Shown here piece by piece: positions 42,657 through 51,772 of a stretch of 64,000 bases of DNA. Position 1 is the first letter of the stretch. Each line of letters begins with the position of its first letter. Under the pieces are notes generated by a model. The model worked only from the letters and a program-made list of their open reading frames with translations. It made no database searches and was not told the origin of the DNA. The stretch lies in contig CACEFQ010000004.1 of the NCBI GenBank assembly GCA_902558885.1, forward strand, positions 119,533-183,532, read 5' to 3'. The position numbers and the translations under genes are program-made. The DNA comes from an uncultured SAR116 cluster alpha proteobacterium. GTDB taxonomy: Bacteria > Pseudomonadota > Alphaproteobacteria > Puniceispirillales > Marisalimonadaceae.

Positions 42657-43421
42657 ATGGATATAGCATCTTTAATAGGACTTATAGGAACCCTTGGAAT
42701 GATAGCTGGAGCAATGATATCCTCTGGCGGAATAGGAGCATTTATAGATACGCCCTCTATGTTGATTGTTATTGGAGGAACATTCTTTGCCGTAATGTAC
42801 AGATCAACCTTGCCGATGTTTTTAGCATCATTTGGAACACTTGTTAAGGTTTTTATGCCAGGAGCTAAAAAGCACGATGAGTTAATAACACGAATAACAG
42901 AGCTTGCAGGTATTGCCAGAAAAGACGGAATGATGGCACTAGAGGGTCAGGAAGTACCAGATAAATTTTTTGAAAAAGGGCTTCAAATGTTAGTTGATGG
43001 TGCTGATGAAACAAAATTGACAGAGCAATTAAACAGAGAAGTCAAGGCCATGAAAGCCAGGCACGAAGATATGACAGGTGTGTTTCAAGCTTGGGTGGAT
43101 TTAGCTCCAGCGATGGGTATGATTGGCACTTTGATTGGACTAGTTGCTATGTTGGGAAATATGGCTGATCCAAAAGCCATTGGTCCAGCAATGGCCGTTG
43201 CTTTGTTAACAACTTTATATGGTGCAATGATTGCTAACTGTATTTTTATGCCCATTGTTACAAAGCTTGAGGGATATTCAGCTCATGAATTACTGTATAG
43301 AGAAATGGTTGTAATGGGATTAAAATTTATTTCCAGAGGTGAAAGTCCAAGAAATATTACTGATCAATTGGTAGCTAATATGCCACCTAAAATTCAAGCT
43401 CAGATTGAAGAAGCAGCTTAA
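42657..43421 (+). CDS. pomA: PomA/MotA-family stator protein
   Basis: APAMGMIGTLIGLVAMLGNMADPKAIGPAMAVALLTTLYGAMIAN, resembling PomA. Confidence 0.9.
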   Translation: MDIASLIGLIGTLGMIAGAMISSGGIGAFIDTPSMLIVIGGTFFAVMYRSTLPMFLASFGTLVKVFMPGAKKHDELITRITELAGIARKDGMMALEGQEVPDKFFEKGLQMLVDGADETKLTEQLNREVKAMKARHEDMTGVFQAWVDLAPAMGMIGTLIGLVAMLGNMADPKAIGPAMAVALLTTLYGAMIANCIFMPIVTKLEGYSAHELLYREMVVMGLKFISRGESPRNITDQLVANMPPKIQAQIEEAA

Positions 43422-43447
43422 TCAATTTTTATAATTAGGAGTTTATT

Positions 43448-44623
43448 ATGGCTGAAGCTCAGGTAGAAGTAGAAGAAGAAGAAGAAGAATGTCCTAAATG
43501 CCCACCAGCTGGAGCTCCTGCATGGATGGCTACATTTGCTGATATGGCTACTTTATTGATGGCCTTCTTTGTATTAATCTTATCTTTTGCAGAATTTAAT
43601 GTCCCCAAATTTAAACAGATTAGTGGTAGTTTAAAAAATGCCTTTGGAATACAGAGGATTGTCCCAGTTGTAGAACAACCTAAGGGTACAACCGTTCTTT
43701 CTCTTGATTTTAGCCCCTCTCCAGCACCATCAGTAACTAAGAATCTTACTCAACAAACTACAGATGCAGAACAAAAAAATTTAGATCTTAAATCTGAAAT
43801 TGATGAAGGAGATAGTGCAAAAAGTAATTCTAAAGAGGTTTTGGATGCAAAAGAATTGAGTGAAGAATTAAAAGATAAAGTATTATCTGAGGATGTAAAA
43901 GTAGAAACTGTTAATGATAAAGTTTTAGTAAGCTTAAATACTGAAAACAAAACTTCAAAAGAAATTTCAAAGTTAATTAAGGATACTGTTGATGCTGTTG
44001 AAAAAGCTCGTGAAAAAACAGGTGCCACTGAAACTGACGTACTGATTGGCGGAATAAATCAAGATATTCAAAAAATGGCGTCCGCAACAATAGAAAATAA
44101 AATTTTAAAAGATCAAGTAAATAACCTCGAAAAACAAACCTCTGAAAGTAAAAAACAAATCCAAGAAAAAACTAAAATGGCAGAATTTAGTGAGGATCAA
44201 CTAAGAGTAGCTCTAAAGCAAGAAATAGGTCAAGGTTTAGCTGAAGTTCAGAGAGAAAAAGATAGAGTAGTTGTAACAGTAGGATCTGCAGGCGCATTTA
44301 GTTCTGGTTCAGCAAAACTTACAAAAAAAGCCAAAGAAATTATGGGAAAAATTGCTAAAGTTAGCGCAAAAGGGGCAGGTCAAGTAAACGTATCTGGGCA
44401 TACTGACGACGTACCATTAATTTTTGGAGGTCAATACCGGGATAACTGGGATCTCGCAGCAGCCAGAGCCTCAAGTGTTGTTCAGGAATTAGCCAAAGCT
44501 AACACAATTCCTTCAGAGAAACTAAGAGCTATTAGTTTTGGAGAAACTAAACCTATAGAACAAAATGATACTGAAAGAGGAAGAGAGAAAAATAGAAGAA
44601 TTGAAATTGAAATTAAGTATTAA
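43448..44623 (+). CDS. pomB: PomB/MotB-family stator protein, OmpA-like C-terminus
   Basis: CPKCPPAGAPAWMATFADMATLLMAFFVLILSFAEFNVPKFKQISGSLKNAFGIQ; VSGHTDDVPL peptidoglycan-binding domain. Confidence 0.9.
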   Translation: MAEAQVEVEEEEEECPKCPPAGAPAWMATFADMATLLMAFFVLILSFAEFNVPKFKQISGSLKNAFGIQRIVPVVEQPKGTTVLSLDFSPSPAPSVTKNLTQQTTDAEQKNLDLKSEIDEGDSAKSNSKEVLDAKELSEELKDKVLSEDVKVETVNDKVLVSLNTENKTSKEISKLIKDTVDAVEKAREKTGATETDVLIGGINQDIQKMASATIENKILKDQVNNLEKQTSESKKQIQEKTKMAEFSEDQLRVALKQEIGQGLAEVQREKDRVVVTVGSAGAFSSGSAKLTKKAKEIMGKIAKVSAKGAGQVNVSGHTDDVPLIFGGQYRDNWDLAAARASSVVQELAKANTIPSEKLRAISFGETKPIEQNDTERGREKNRRIEIEIKY

Positions 44624-44661
44624 ATTTTATTTAAAAAATAATTATTTAAAGGATATTTGAT

Positions 44662-45471
44662 ATGGATGAGGTAAATTATATTTCAAGTAACCTTGATGAA
44701 GGATATTCTCCAGAAGCAATAGCAAATATGGATAATGCACTTGAAGAGTTTATTGTATCATTATTAGAGATCAAACCTGAGCTTGCTAATATTGCTGTGT
44801 TTAGAGGTCTTAAACTGACAATTAACGGTCGTCCAAGAAGAATTGGAGAATTAGGCAATGTAGAATCACCTGATGATCCTATGAAAATTGAACTAATGAT
44901 TTATAACAAAGAGCAAATCGAACAAGTTTTAGAGTTTATAAAAAACAATGGCTTTCCTGCTAAAAATGAACCAGGTTCGCAATTTATCCACATAAGGGTT
45001 CCAAAACCTTCTAGAATGCAATTAGAAGAACTAGGAGATGAAGTTATTAGAAGAACTAATTCTGCTTGTACTAGACTGATGAAAATTAAAACAAATACAG
45101 GTTTGAGAATTAGAGCAGCTATGGAAAAAGAATACATAGACCAACGCATATCTGGCGTTGCTATAAAAAAAATTGATAATGCTTTAGAAAGAATTACTAA
45201 AGAAATGAAGATAGTTGGTGTTATGAAAAGAAAAACAATTCTTGGTTCTTTTTTTAAGACCGTTGAAAGAGACGATGCTGATATCGTCAAAATTATTAAC
45301 AAAAGATTAAAATTAGAAAAAGATAAAATTGCTAAAGAACTAGAACTAAGAATTAAAGATGAAGCTTCAGAAGGACAAGATCAGAAGACAGATAATGTTG
45401 AAACAAAAAATATAAAAAGTAATGAAGAACAAAAAGTAGAAGAACTAAATAATTCTTTAAATTCAAATTAA
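44662..45471 (+). CDS. Divergent ribosome recycling factor-like protein with charged C-terminal extension
   Basis: From MDNALEEF to ELGNV aligns without gaps over 45 aa to my recollection of E. coli RRF (MDKCVEAF...QLASV); also NGRP for YGTP, IHIRVPKPSRMQLEELGDEVIRR for [21 protein letters not shown], and AIKKIDNALE. Confidence 0.7.
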   Translation: MDEVNYISSNLDEGYSPEAIANMDNALEEFIVSLLEIKPELANIAVFRGLKLTINGRPRRIGELGNVESPDDPMKIELMIYNKEQIEQVLEFIKNNGFPAKNEPGSQFIHIRVPKPSRMQLEELGDEVIRRTNSACTRLMKIKTNTGLRIRAAMEKEYIDQRISGVAIKKIDNALERITKEMKIVGVMKRKTILGSFFKTVERDDADIVKIINKRLKLEKDKIAKELELRIKDEASEGQDQKTDNVETKNIKSNEEQKVEELNNSLNSN

Positions 45472-45476
45472 AATTT

Positions 45477-46826
45477 TTACTTTTTTACATAAGGGTTGTT
45501 ACCTTTTCTGAACATTATTCTTATAGGAACTCCTAGTAAATCAAAGGTTTTCGCAATAGATGCCAATAGAAAACGTTTATAACTATTTGGCAAATCATTG
45601 GGACTAGACATAAATAAAGCAAATGTTGGAGGTTTAACATTAACTTGTGTTATATATCTAATATTATTTTGTCTTCCTTTATATAGTGGTGGTGGGTTGT
45701 TCTCTATTATAGTTGATAACCATCTATTCAATTTTCCAGTAGTAATTCTGCTGTTTAATTTTTTTTTAACGTAAATAATTTTGTCAAATAATTTTTCAAT
45801 ACCTTTATTATGAAGACCCGACAAAAATACTATCGGTATATTTTTTATCTGTGATAGAGAAATCCCTAACTGGTTCACAATTTGATTTTTGATTGTATTT
45901 TGATCTTTTACTTTATCCCATTTGTTTGCTCCTATGATAATACCTCTTCCTTCTCCAATTATCATACGAGCAATAGTTAAATCTTGTTTATCTATATTTT
46001 GAGAAGCATCTATAAGTAAAACACAAATATCGCTAAATTTAATAGACTTAAGTGTATCACTAACCATATATTTTTCTAATATTTTTGTTATTTTTGATTT
46101 TCTTCTGAGGCCAGCGGTATCAATTAAACAAAAAGTTTGTTTTTTATAATTCCATTCAATTTCTATAGAATCTCTTGTTATTCCTGCATCAGAACCTGTA
46201 ACTAAACGATTTTCACCAATTATGTTATTTACTAACGTTGATTTTCCAGTATTTGGTCTTCCTATAACACTAACTCTTATTGGAGAGTTTTCTAAATTTA
46301 AAAAAGTTTCATTTTGTTTTATATTTAAATTTTTATTATCTAAATAATCTATCAAAACATCATACAAGTCAGGCAAACCCTCTCCATGTTCTGCAGAGAT
46401 TGGAATAACATTATCAAAACCTAAAGAAGCAGACTCGCTTAAACCAATTAAACCTTTAGAACCTTCACTTTTATTTATTAAAACAACAATTGGTTTATTT
46501 TGCATTTTCAATTTCATTGCAAAAGATTTTTCAATAGGTAAGACGCCCTCCCTACCATCAATAACGAAAAAAATAATATCAGCATCATCAATTGCAAGTT
46601 GGCTCTGCTCTCTTATCTTTAACTCTGTGGCTCCTTTTAAGGTGTCATCAATTCCAGCTGTATCTATCAGTATAAACTCTAAATCAACTAATTTTCCTTG
46701 TCCATACTTCCTATCTCTAGTAACTCCAGGTTGATCATTTACTATTGCTTTTTGTGAAAGAACTAATCGATTAAATAAAGTAGATTTACCAACATTAGGT
46801 CTTCCTACTAATACAATCTTTAACAT
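45477..46826 (-). CDS. der: Ribosome-associated GTPase Der (EngA)
   Basis: Two G domains: GRPNVGKSTLFNRL and GRPNTGKSTLVNNI; KH-like C-term. Confidence 0.97.
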   Translation of the reverse strand: MLKIVLVGRPNVGKSTLFNRLVLSQKAIVNDQPGVTRDRKYGQGKLVDLEFILIDTAGIDDTLKGATELKIREQSQLAIDDADIIFFVIDGREGVLPIEKSFAMKLKMQNKPIVVLINKSEGSKGLIGLSESASLGFDNVIPISAEHGEGLPDLYDVLIDYLDNKNLNIKQNETFLNLENSPIRVSVIGRPNTGKSTLVNNIIGENRLVTGSDAGITRDSIEIEWNYKKQTFCLIDTAGLRRKSKITKILEKYMVSDTLKSIKFSDICVLLIDASQNIDKQDLTIARMIIGEGRGIIIGANKWDKVKDQNTIKNQIVNQLGISLSQIKNIPIVFLSGLHNKGIEKLFDKIIYVKKKLNSRITTGKLNRWLSTIIENNPPPLYKGRQNNIRYITQVNVKPPTFALFMSSPNDLPNSYKRFLLASIAKTFDLLGVPIRIMFRKGNNPYVKK

Positions 46827-46850
46827 TTTTTAACCTTAAAGTTTAAGACA

Positions 46851-48161
46851 CTATTTATAAGCTAATAACTTTCCCTTTGCAGTGAGAAATAAAATTTTTC
46901 CATCAACTGGAATAGGGGGAATAGACAATTCATCAATCTTTAAAGTATCTATTTCAGTTCCATTATTAGCATTGACAATACTAATTATTCCTTTTTGGTT
47001 GGTAATTAAAACTTTTGAGTCTACTAAAGATGGACCTTTATAGACACTAATCTCTTTTTCTGAAAAAAAAGAGTTTTCATTCACATAAGAAGGATATTGT
47101 TTTTGCCATCTTAACTTTCCAGTATCTGTATCAATAGCTGTTAAAAGTCCCAAATTCCCCATTATAAAAATAGTTTTTCCTGAAATTGAAGGAGTTTCAA
47201 AACCACCAATAGGTATATCCCAAAGCTTTTTAGAACTTTCAAGGTCAAAAGCAGCAGTAAATCCTGATTGAGAAACTAAATATAATTTTCCTTTATAATA
47301 TATAGGGTTAGCTACTATATCACCAGAATGAAAGAGCAATGGTAATTTTTCATTTGAAGATATATTTTCGCTCCATAAAACTTCTCCTGAATTAATTGAA
47401 ATAACAAAAAAAGTTCCACCTGTAGCAGGGACAATTACTTTATTTTTTACAACCAATGGCCTAGCAGTTGTATAAACAGAATTATACTCACTACCTAAAA
47501 AAACATTCCATAAAATTTCACCATTTGTATTGTTAATTGATAAGAATTTACCATCAAAATCACTGACAAAAAGATAATTTTTGTGTGATGTTATACCTCC
47601 CCTAAGAGGAAGATCATTTTTCTTCTTCCATATAACAGTCCCATCAACACCATTAATGGCTAAAAGTTGACGAGAACCATTGTGAGCGAATAATGTAACA
47701 GTATTATTTTTATTATATCTTCCTGAGATAGCTGGAGTTCCAATAATTGTATTTTCTAAATCATTGAAAATTTGTTTTTTCCATATTAATTTGCCATCAT
47801 CAGAATTTATTTTAAACAAATATCCTTTAGTGTTTAACAAATATATATCTGAAGCAAAAAATAAAGGATCTGGCAAGTAAGGATTTCTATCATCAATACT
47901 TTGCTCAGTATTTATTTCCCACCACTTTTTAAAAGGAAAATTAATTTTTGAATTATATAAATTATAAGATTTAGAATTTAAGATTTCATTTAGAACACTT
48001 AAATTCTCAAGTTGAGCATTTCCTCTTTCTTCTTTATTTACAAATGATATTGTGTTTTTAGTTTTAAAGATATTAACAGAATTTGATAGATCTACACTAT
48101 CGTCTTTTGAGCAACCCAAAAGAATTATAAAAGTAAACAAAAGTATGTATTTATTTGGCAT
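46851..48161 (-). CDS. bamB: Outer membrane assembly lipoprotein BamB
   Basis: Lipobox LGCS, PQQ-like beta-propeller repeats, next to der. Confidence 0.9.
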   Translation of the reverse strand: MPNKYILLFTFIILLGCSKDDSVDLSNSVNIFKTKNTISFVNKEERGNAQLENLSVLNEILNSKSYNLYNSKINFPFKKWWEINTEQSIDDRNPYLPDPLFFASDIYLLNTKGYLFKINSDDGKLIWKKQIFNDLENTIIGTPAISGRYNKNNTVTLFAHNGSRQLLAINGVDGTVIWKKKNDLPLRGGITSHKNYLFVSDFDGKFLSINNTNGEILWNVFLGSEYNSVYTTARPLVVKNKVIVPATGGTFFVISINSGEVLWSENISSNEKLPLLFHSGDIVANPIYYKGKLYLVSQSGFTAAFDLESSKKLWDIPIGGFETPSISGKTIFIMGNLGLLTAIDTDTGKLRWQKQYPSYVNENSFFSEKEISVYKGPSLVDSKVLITNQKGIISIVNANNGTEIDTLKIDELSIPPIPVDGKILFLTAKGKLLAYK

Positions 48162-48801
48162 TATTTTTATATATTTTATTGATTAATTCTAATCTATTCT
48201 TTTGTTCAAAACTTATATCAGACCTATTTATTAAGATGTTAAGAGCTTTTTGAGCTTCTTTAATTTTATCAAACTTAATTAATAATAAAACTTCTAATTC
48301 GGCAGCAAGTGCCTGAAGCATACTTGGGCTATTTAATATTGGTTCAAGTAATAATTTTTGTTGGTCAAATGAACTCGAATTATCTTTTAACACGCTTAAA
48401 ATTCTGGATAAATTTCTATAGTAAATATCTATTCTTTCATCATTATAAATAGTTTTATAATTAAGTATCATTTCATCTATTTTACCATTCTGATAATTTG
48501 ATTCAGCCAAACCAAAAAGAGATAAAATACTATATCCGCTTCTGTCATTCTGTGAACTATTTAAAAATAGACTTTGGCTCTCTGAATAATTTTTATCTTC
48601 TAATTTTTCAAGTGCTTGGAAATATTGCTCTGAAATTGTTTCTATTTTCTTTTTATTCCAAGTGATATAAGCTTGGTATGAAACTAATGATATGATGATT
48701 AACAGAATTAAAATGATAATTAATTTTGAATATTTTTTCCAAATTTTAATTAATTGATCTTGTTTTAATTCTTCAGAAACTTCATCAAAAATATCAGCCA
48801 T
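48151..48801 (-). CDS. YfgM-like tetratricopeptide membrane protein
   Basis: N-terminal DEVSEELKQDQLIKIWKKYSK plus TM; position upstream of bamB-der. Confidence 0.8.
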   Translation of the reverse strand: MADIFDEVSEELKQDQLIKIWKKYSKLIIILILLIIISLVSYQAYITWNKKKIETISEQYFQALEKLEDKNYSESQSLFLNSSQNDRSGYSILSLFGLAESNYQNGKIDEMILNYKTIYNDERIDIYYRNLSRILSVLKDNSSSFDQQKLLLEPILNSPSMLQALAAELEVLLLIKFDKIKEAQKALNILINRSDISFEQKNRLELINKIYKNNAK

Positions 48802-48924
48802 ATTTCATCCACATCAAAATATTATTAAAATGTAAATATATCTAAACTTATATTAACAAAAGATCAAATGAATATCATTATTATTGGACAATATTATAAA
48901 TAGAAATATAAAATAATTTAAATA

Positions 48925-49341
48925 GTGGGAATTATGATGAAAATTTTTAAATTAGAAATAAAAAATTCGATTACTTCAAATAATATACCAAATATCAAAA
49001 ATAATACTATAAATATTAAAAAGGCTGAAAAAAGATTTATTTTTTTTTCAAAGTTAGAACTAACATCCATTTTAAATTTATATAGTAAGCAAGTTTCAAA
49101 AGGACATTGGAGAGACTATGCGTTAGACAGTAAAATTGATAATGCTATTTTTTCAATATACAGACATAGTCAAGATAAACCAATGTACCAAATAATAAAA
49201 AATAGTCAAAAAGGATACAGAAACAGACCTAGTTTTTATATCAAAAAAGGTCAAGAAGTTATTAATAAAAGCAAAAGCTTGTTTATAATTTTATCTAATT
49301 TTGAGAAAAAATTAAGTATCAAAAAATTAAGGAACCATTAG
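48925..49341 (+). CDS. DUF2794-like protein
   Basis: FSKLELTSILNLYSKQVSKGHWRDYALD...AIFSIYRH. Confidence 0.75.
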   Translation: MGIMMKIFKLEIKNSITSNNIPNIKNNTINIKKAEKRFIFFSKLELTSILNLYSKQVSKGHWRDYALDSKIDNAIFSIYRHSQDKPMYQIIKNSQKGYRNRPSFYIKKGQEVINKSKSLFIILSNFEKKLSIKKLRNH

Positions 49342-49394
49342 TATAGTTAACAATTAAGATTAAATAAGTAACTTTAATTATCAGGAAAATAAAA

Positions 49395-49607
49395 ATGGAT
49401 AGAAATACATTAAGTAAAATTCAGAATTATCTAAGAACTAGTTTAGGATCAAAGCAATTGAAGGTTGAAGGTAGAGAAAATAAAATAGATTCTGCTGACG
49501 TTACAATTAATGGAGAATTTCTAGGGGTAATTTTTGAAGACAAGGAAGATGAAGATATTTGCTATCACTTTAACATGACTATTTTAGACATTGATCTAAA
49601 AGAATAA
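49395..49607 (+). CDS. DUF3126-like protein
   Basis: DSADVTINGEFLGVIFEDKEDEDICYHFNMTILDIDL. Confidence 0.75.
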   Translation: MDRNTLSKIQNYLRTSLGSKQLKVEGRENKIDSADVTINGEFLGVIFEDKEDEDICYHFNMTILDIDLKE

Positions 49608-49611
49608 AATA

Positions 49612-50157
49612 TTAAATAGTTGATAAAACATCAACAACAATTGATTTTATCAATGAAAAATCTAAGGGAAGAGTAAAAAAGCTTAGTACTAATATTGGAA
49701 TTAGCAAAAGAAAAACGAATACCTTAAAACTAAAAAAAGATGAACTATTTACATTATTTTTCTCTACATGTGAATTTTGGATATTTGTTCTTTCAAGCTT
49801 TTCAACTTTGTGAGATAATTCTAAAATCACCTCAACAGCTTCATTGAATTTATTTGCAAGCATTAAGAACTGAGCATCATTATCATTAACAGTGCTAATG
49901 ATATTTTTATTTTTAGATTTATCACTATGGTAGACCTGCTTTTCAGAATGATTGTAAACGGGCTTTGATTCAGATACTACACTTTTGTTATTTACTTTAG
50001 CTTTATCGGAATTTGATTGATTTTGGTTGTCATCTTTAATACTACTTTCAAATTCTGACATTAGATTATTATTTCTAGAATCTATTTTTGTAAACGTAAT
50101 ATTGTTACTCTCTCTCATTTTAAGTATTCTGTTTCTTAAATCTAAACTATCATTCAT
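49612..50157 (-). CDS. Tail-anchored hypothetical protein with LRNRILKMR motif
   Basis: N-term motif, disordered N/S/K-rich middle, short coiled coil, C-terminal TM. Confidence 0.6.
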   Translation of the reverse strand: MNDSLDLRNRILKMRESNNITFTKIDSRNNNLMSEFESSIKDDNQNQSNSDKAKVNNKSVVSESKPVYNHSEKQVYHSDKSKNKNIISTVNDNDAQFLMLANKFNEAVEVILELSHKVEKLERTNIQNSHVEKNNVNSSSFFSFKVFVFLLLIPILVLSFFTLPLDFSLIKSIVVDVLSTI

Positions 50158-50216
50158 ATTTAATATCCATTAACATAAATTACTAATTATTTACGACTTT
50201 TTTTAAATAGATTTAA

Positions 50217-50504
50217 TTAATCATATTTAAATTTATTAAACCCTTCTTCAATTAAAAGCTGTTTTTTCTTTTGAATTCCACCTTTACCACTATACCCACC
50301 TAATAACCCATCAGATCTAATTACTCTATGACATGGTATTTGAATAATTAACGGATTCTTTGCACATGCATTTGCTACTGCTCTGTAAGAATTAGGCTTA
50401 CCTAAAATACAAGCAATTTCTTTATAGGTTTTAACACTTCCTTTAGGAATTTTTTTTATCTCTTCCCAAACTTTTAATTCGAACTTTGTACCTTTAAGTT
50501 TCAT
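50217..50504 (-). CDS. Short O6-alkylguanine-DNA alkyltransferase-type protein
   Basis: IPCHRVIRSDGLLGGYSGG-like PCHRV active site; only the C-terminal domain (95 aa). Confidence 0.88.
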   Translation of the reverse strand: MKLKGTKFELKVWEEIKKIPKGSVKTYKEIACILGKPNSYRAVANACAKNPLIIQIPCHRVIRSDGLLGGYSGKGGIQKKKQLLIEEGFNKFKYD

Positions 50505-50528
50505 ACTTGTATATTCTTATTTATAATA

Positions 50529-51062
50529 TTAATCCTTTGAAGTGGAATTTATTTCTTTTGATTCGAACTTCATTTTTTTCCACCTTATTCTTTGTTTACT
50601 TATATATTTAAGATATAATTCTTCCTTTTTACCGTACTCAAAACCAACTGTTTTGTTAAGAAAATAACCACCTTCTATTGGAATATTAATATATGAATAT
50701 TCTTCTTTATCTCGTTCTCCTCTTGTAATAAGGTGAGTTTTTTCATTTTCATCAATAATTTTCCAAAAATCTTTTATTTCAAATTTTCGGTCAAGAATTT
50801 CTTTTAAAGTTTCATTAAATGTAACAAACTGATACCTAACAAACTTTTTATTTGCCCTCTTAAATTTAGTTACTTTTTTAAAATTATTTTTTTTATATTC
50901 TTCATAACATTGTTTTGAAATACTTGTTATTCTCATTAAACTATATTCACCAGAAAAAAGAGCTTTTAGAACAACTTTTTTCTTTTCTATTGAGAAATTA
51001 CTATCAAAAATTTGTGAATACAGATTATAAAATTCTTCAGATTTATAGTTCCAAAATCTCAT
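50529..51062 (-). CDS. Hypothetical protein, 177 aa
   Basis: Complete ORF; no family recognised. Confidence 0.5.
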   Translation of the reverse strand: MRFWNYKSEEFYNLYSQIFDSNFSIEKKKVVLKALFSGEYSLMRITSISKQCYEEYKKNNFKKVTKFKRANKKFVRYQFVTFNETLKEILDRKFEIKDFWKIIDENEKTHLITRGERDKEEYSYINIPIEGGYFLNKTVGFEYGKKEELYLKYISKQRIRWKKMKFESKEINSTSKD

Positions 51063-51154
51063 ATTAATTTATCTTAATGTACATTAAAAATTTAGTTATT
51101 TAAATAATAAATAGAGTATAATGTTTGAAATTTTATGCAACTTTGTCATGGCTT

Positions 51155-51306
51155 TTAGTATATATTTAGAATGATTAGTAATATTAAGCTAACAAAGAAT
51201 GCAATTCCTGTTCTAAAATTATTAAAATAATTCCATTTTATTTCAAAATTTCTTCGCTCATCACTCAATTTTTCAAAATTAATTTTATCAACATTAATTT
51301 TAAGGA
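51155..51306 (-). pseudogene. Possible 5'-truncated membrane-protein gene fragment
   Basis: Open frame FLKINVDKINFEKLSDERRNFEIKWNYFNNFRTGIAFFVSLILLIILNIY* has no ATG and abuts the guaA 3'-end copy. Confidence 0.35.
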
Positions 51307-51309
51307 ATT

Positions 51310-51325
51310 ATTCCCACTCAATAGT
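51310..51325. repeat. 16-nt direct copy of the guaA 3' end (attcccactcaatagt)
   Basis: Exact match to 51775..51790; minus strand reads ACT ATT GAG TGG GAA TAA (TIEWE*). Confidence 0.9.
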
Positions 51326-51424
51326 AAGTCTTACTTAACGCATTGATTATATTGTATTTAATTTTTACTATGTAAGTACTTTGTAAGTTTTTGGTAAGGT
51401 ATTATTTGAAATTTACCCTTACTT

Positions 51425-51706
51425 TTAAAGTGCTAAAAAGTACCGTCCAATACCGTAACAGTAAATAAGAAGAAAAATTAAGTTAACCCATTTTAATTGA
51501 GGTTCTGTTCGTAACCAAGCGCAGTAAATCCAAATCAAACAGAATGGAAAAGACAAAAACATAGTTAGTGGATACCAATCAAAAATAATTGCTATAGCGC
51601 TTAATAAACCAAGCAATAAGGCAATATTTTTTAATAATTTTTCAGTTTTTAGAGAAATTTCAGAAGGAAACAAAAACCTAAAAATTGAATTTACTACACC
51701 ATCCAT
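51425..51706 (-). CDS. Small multi-TM membrane protein, 93 aa
   Basis: Hydrophobic helices; lies between the two guaA 3'-end copies. Confidence 0.55.
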   Translation of the reverse strand: MDGVVNSIFRFLFPSEISLKTEKLLKNIALLLGLLSAIAIIFDWYPLTMFLSFPFCLIWIYCAWLRTEPQLKWVNLIFLLIYCYGIGRYFLAL

Positions 51707-51772
51707 TTACTTTTTATCCTCTAATTTTTAAACTGTTATAAATAATTTATTGTTTAAAATCAATATGTTATT

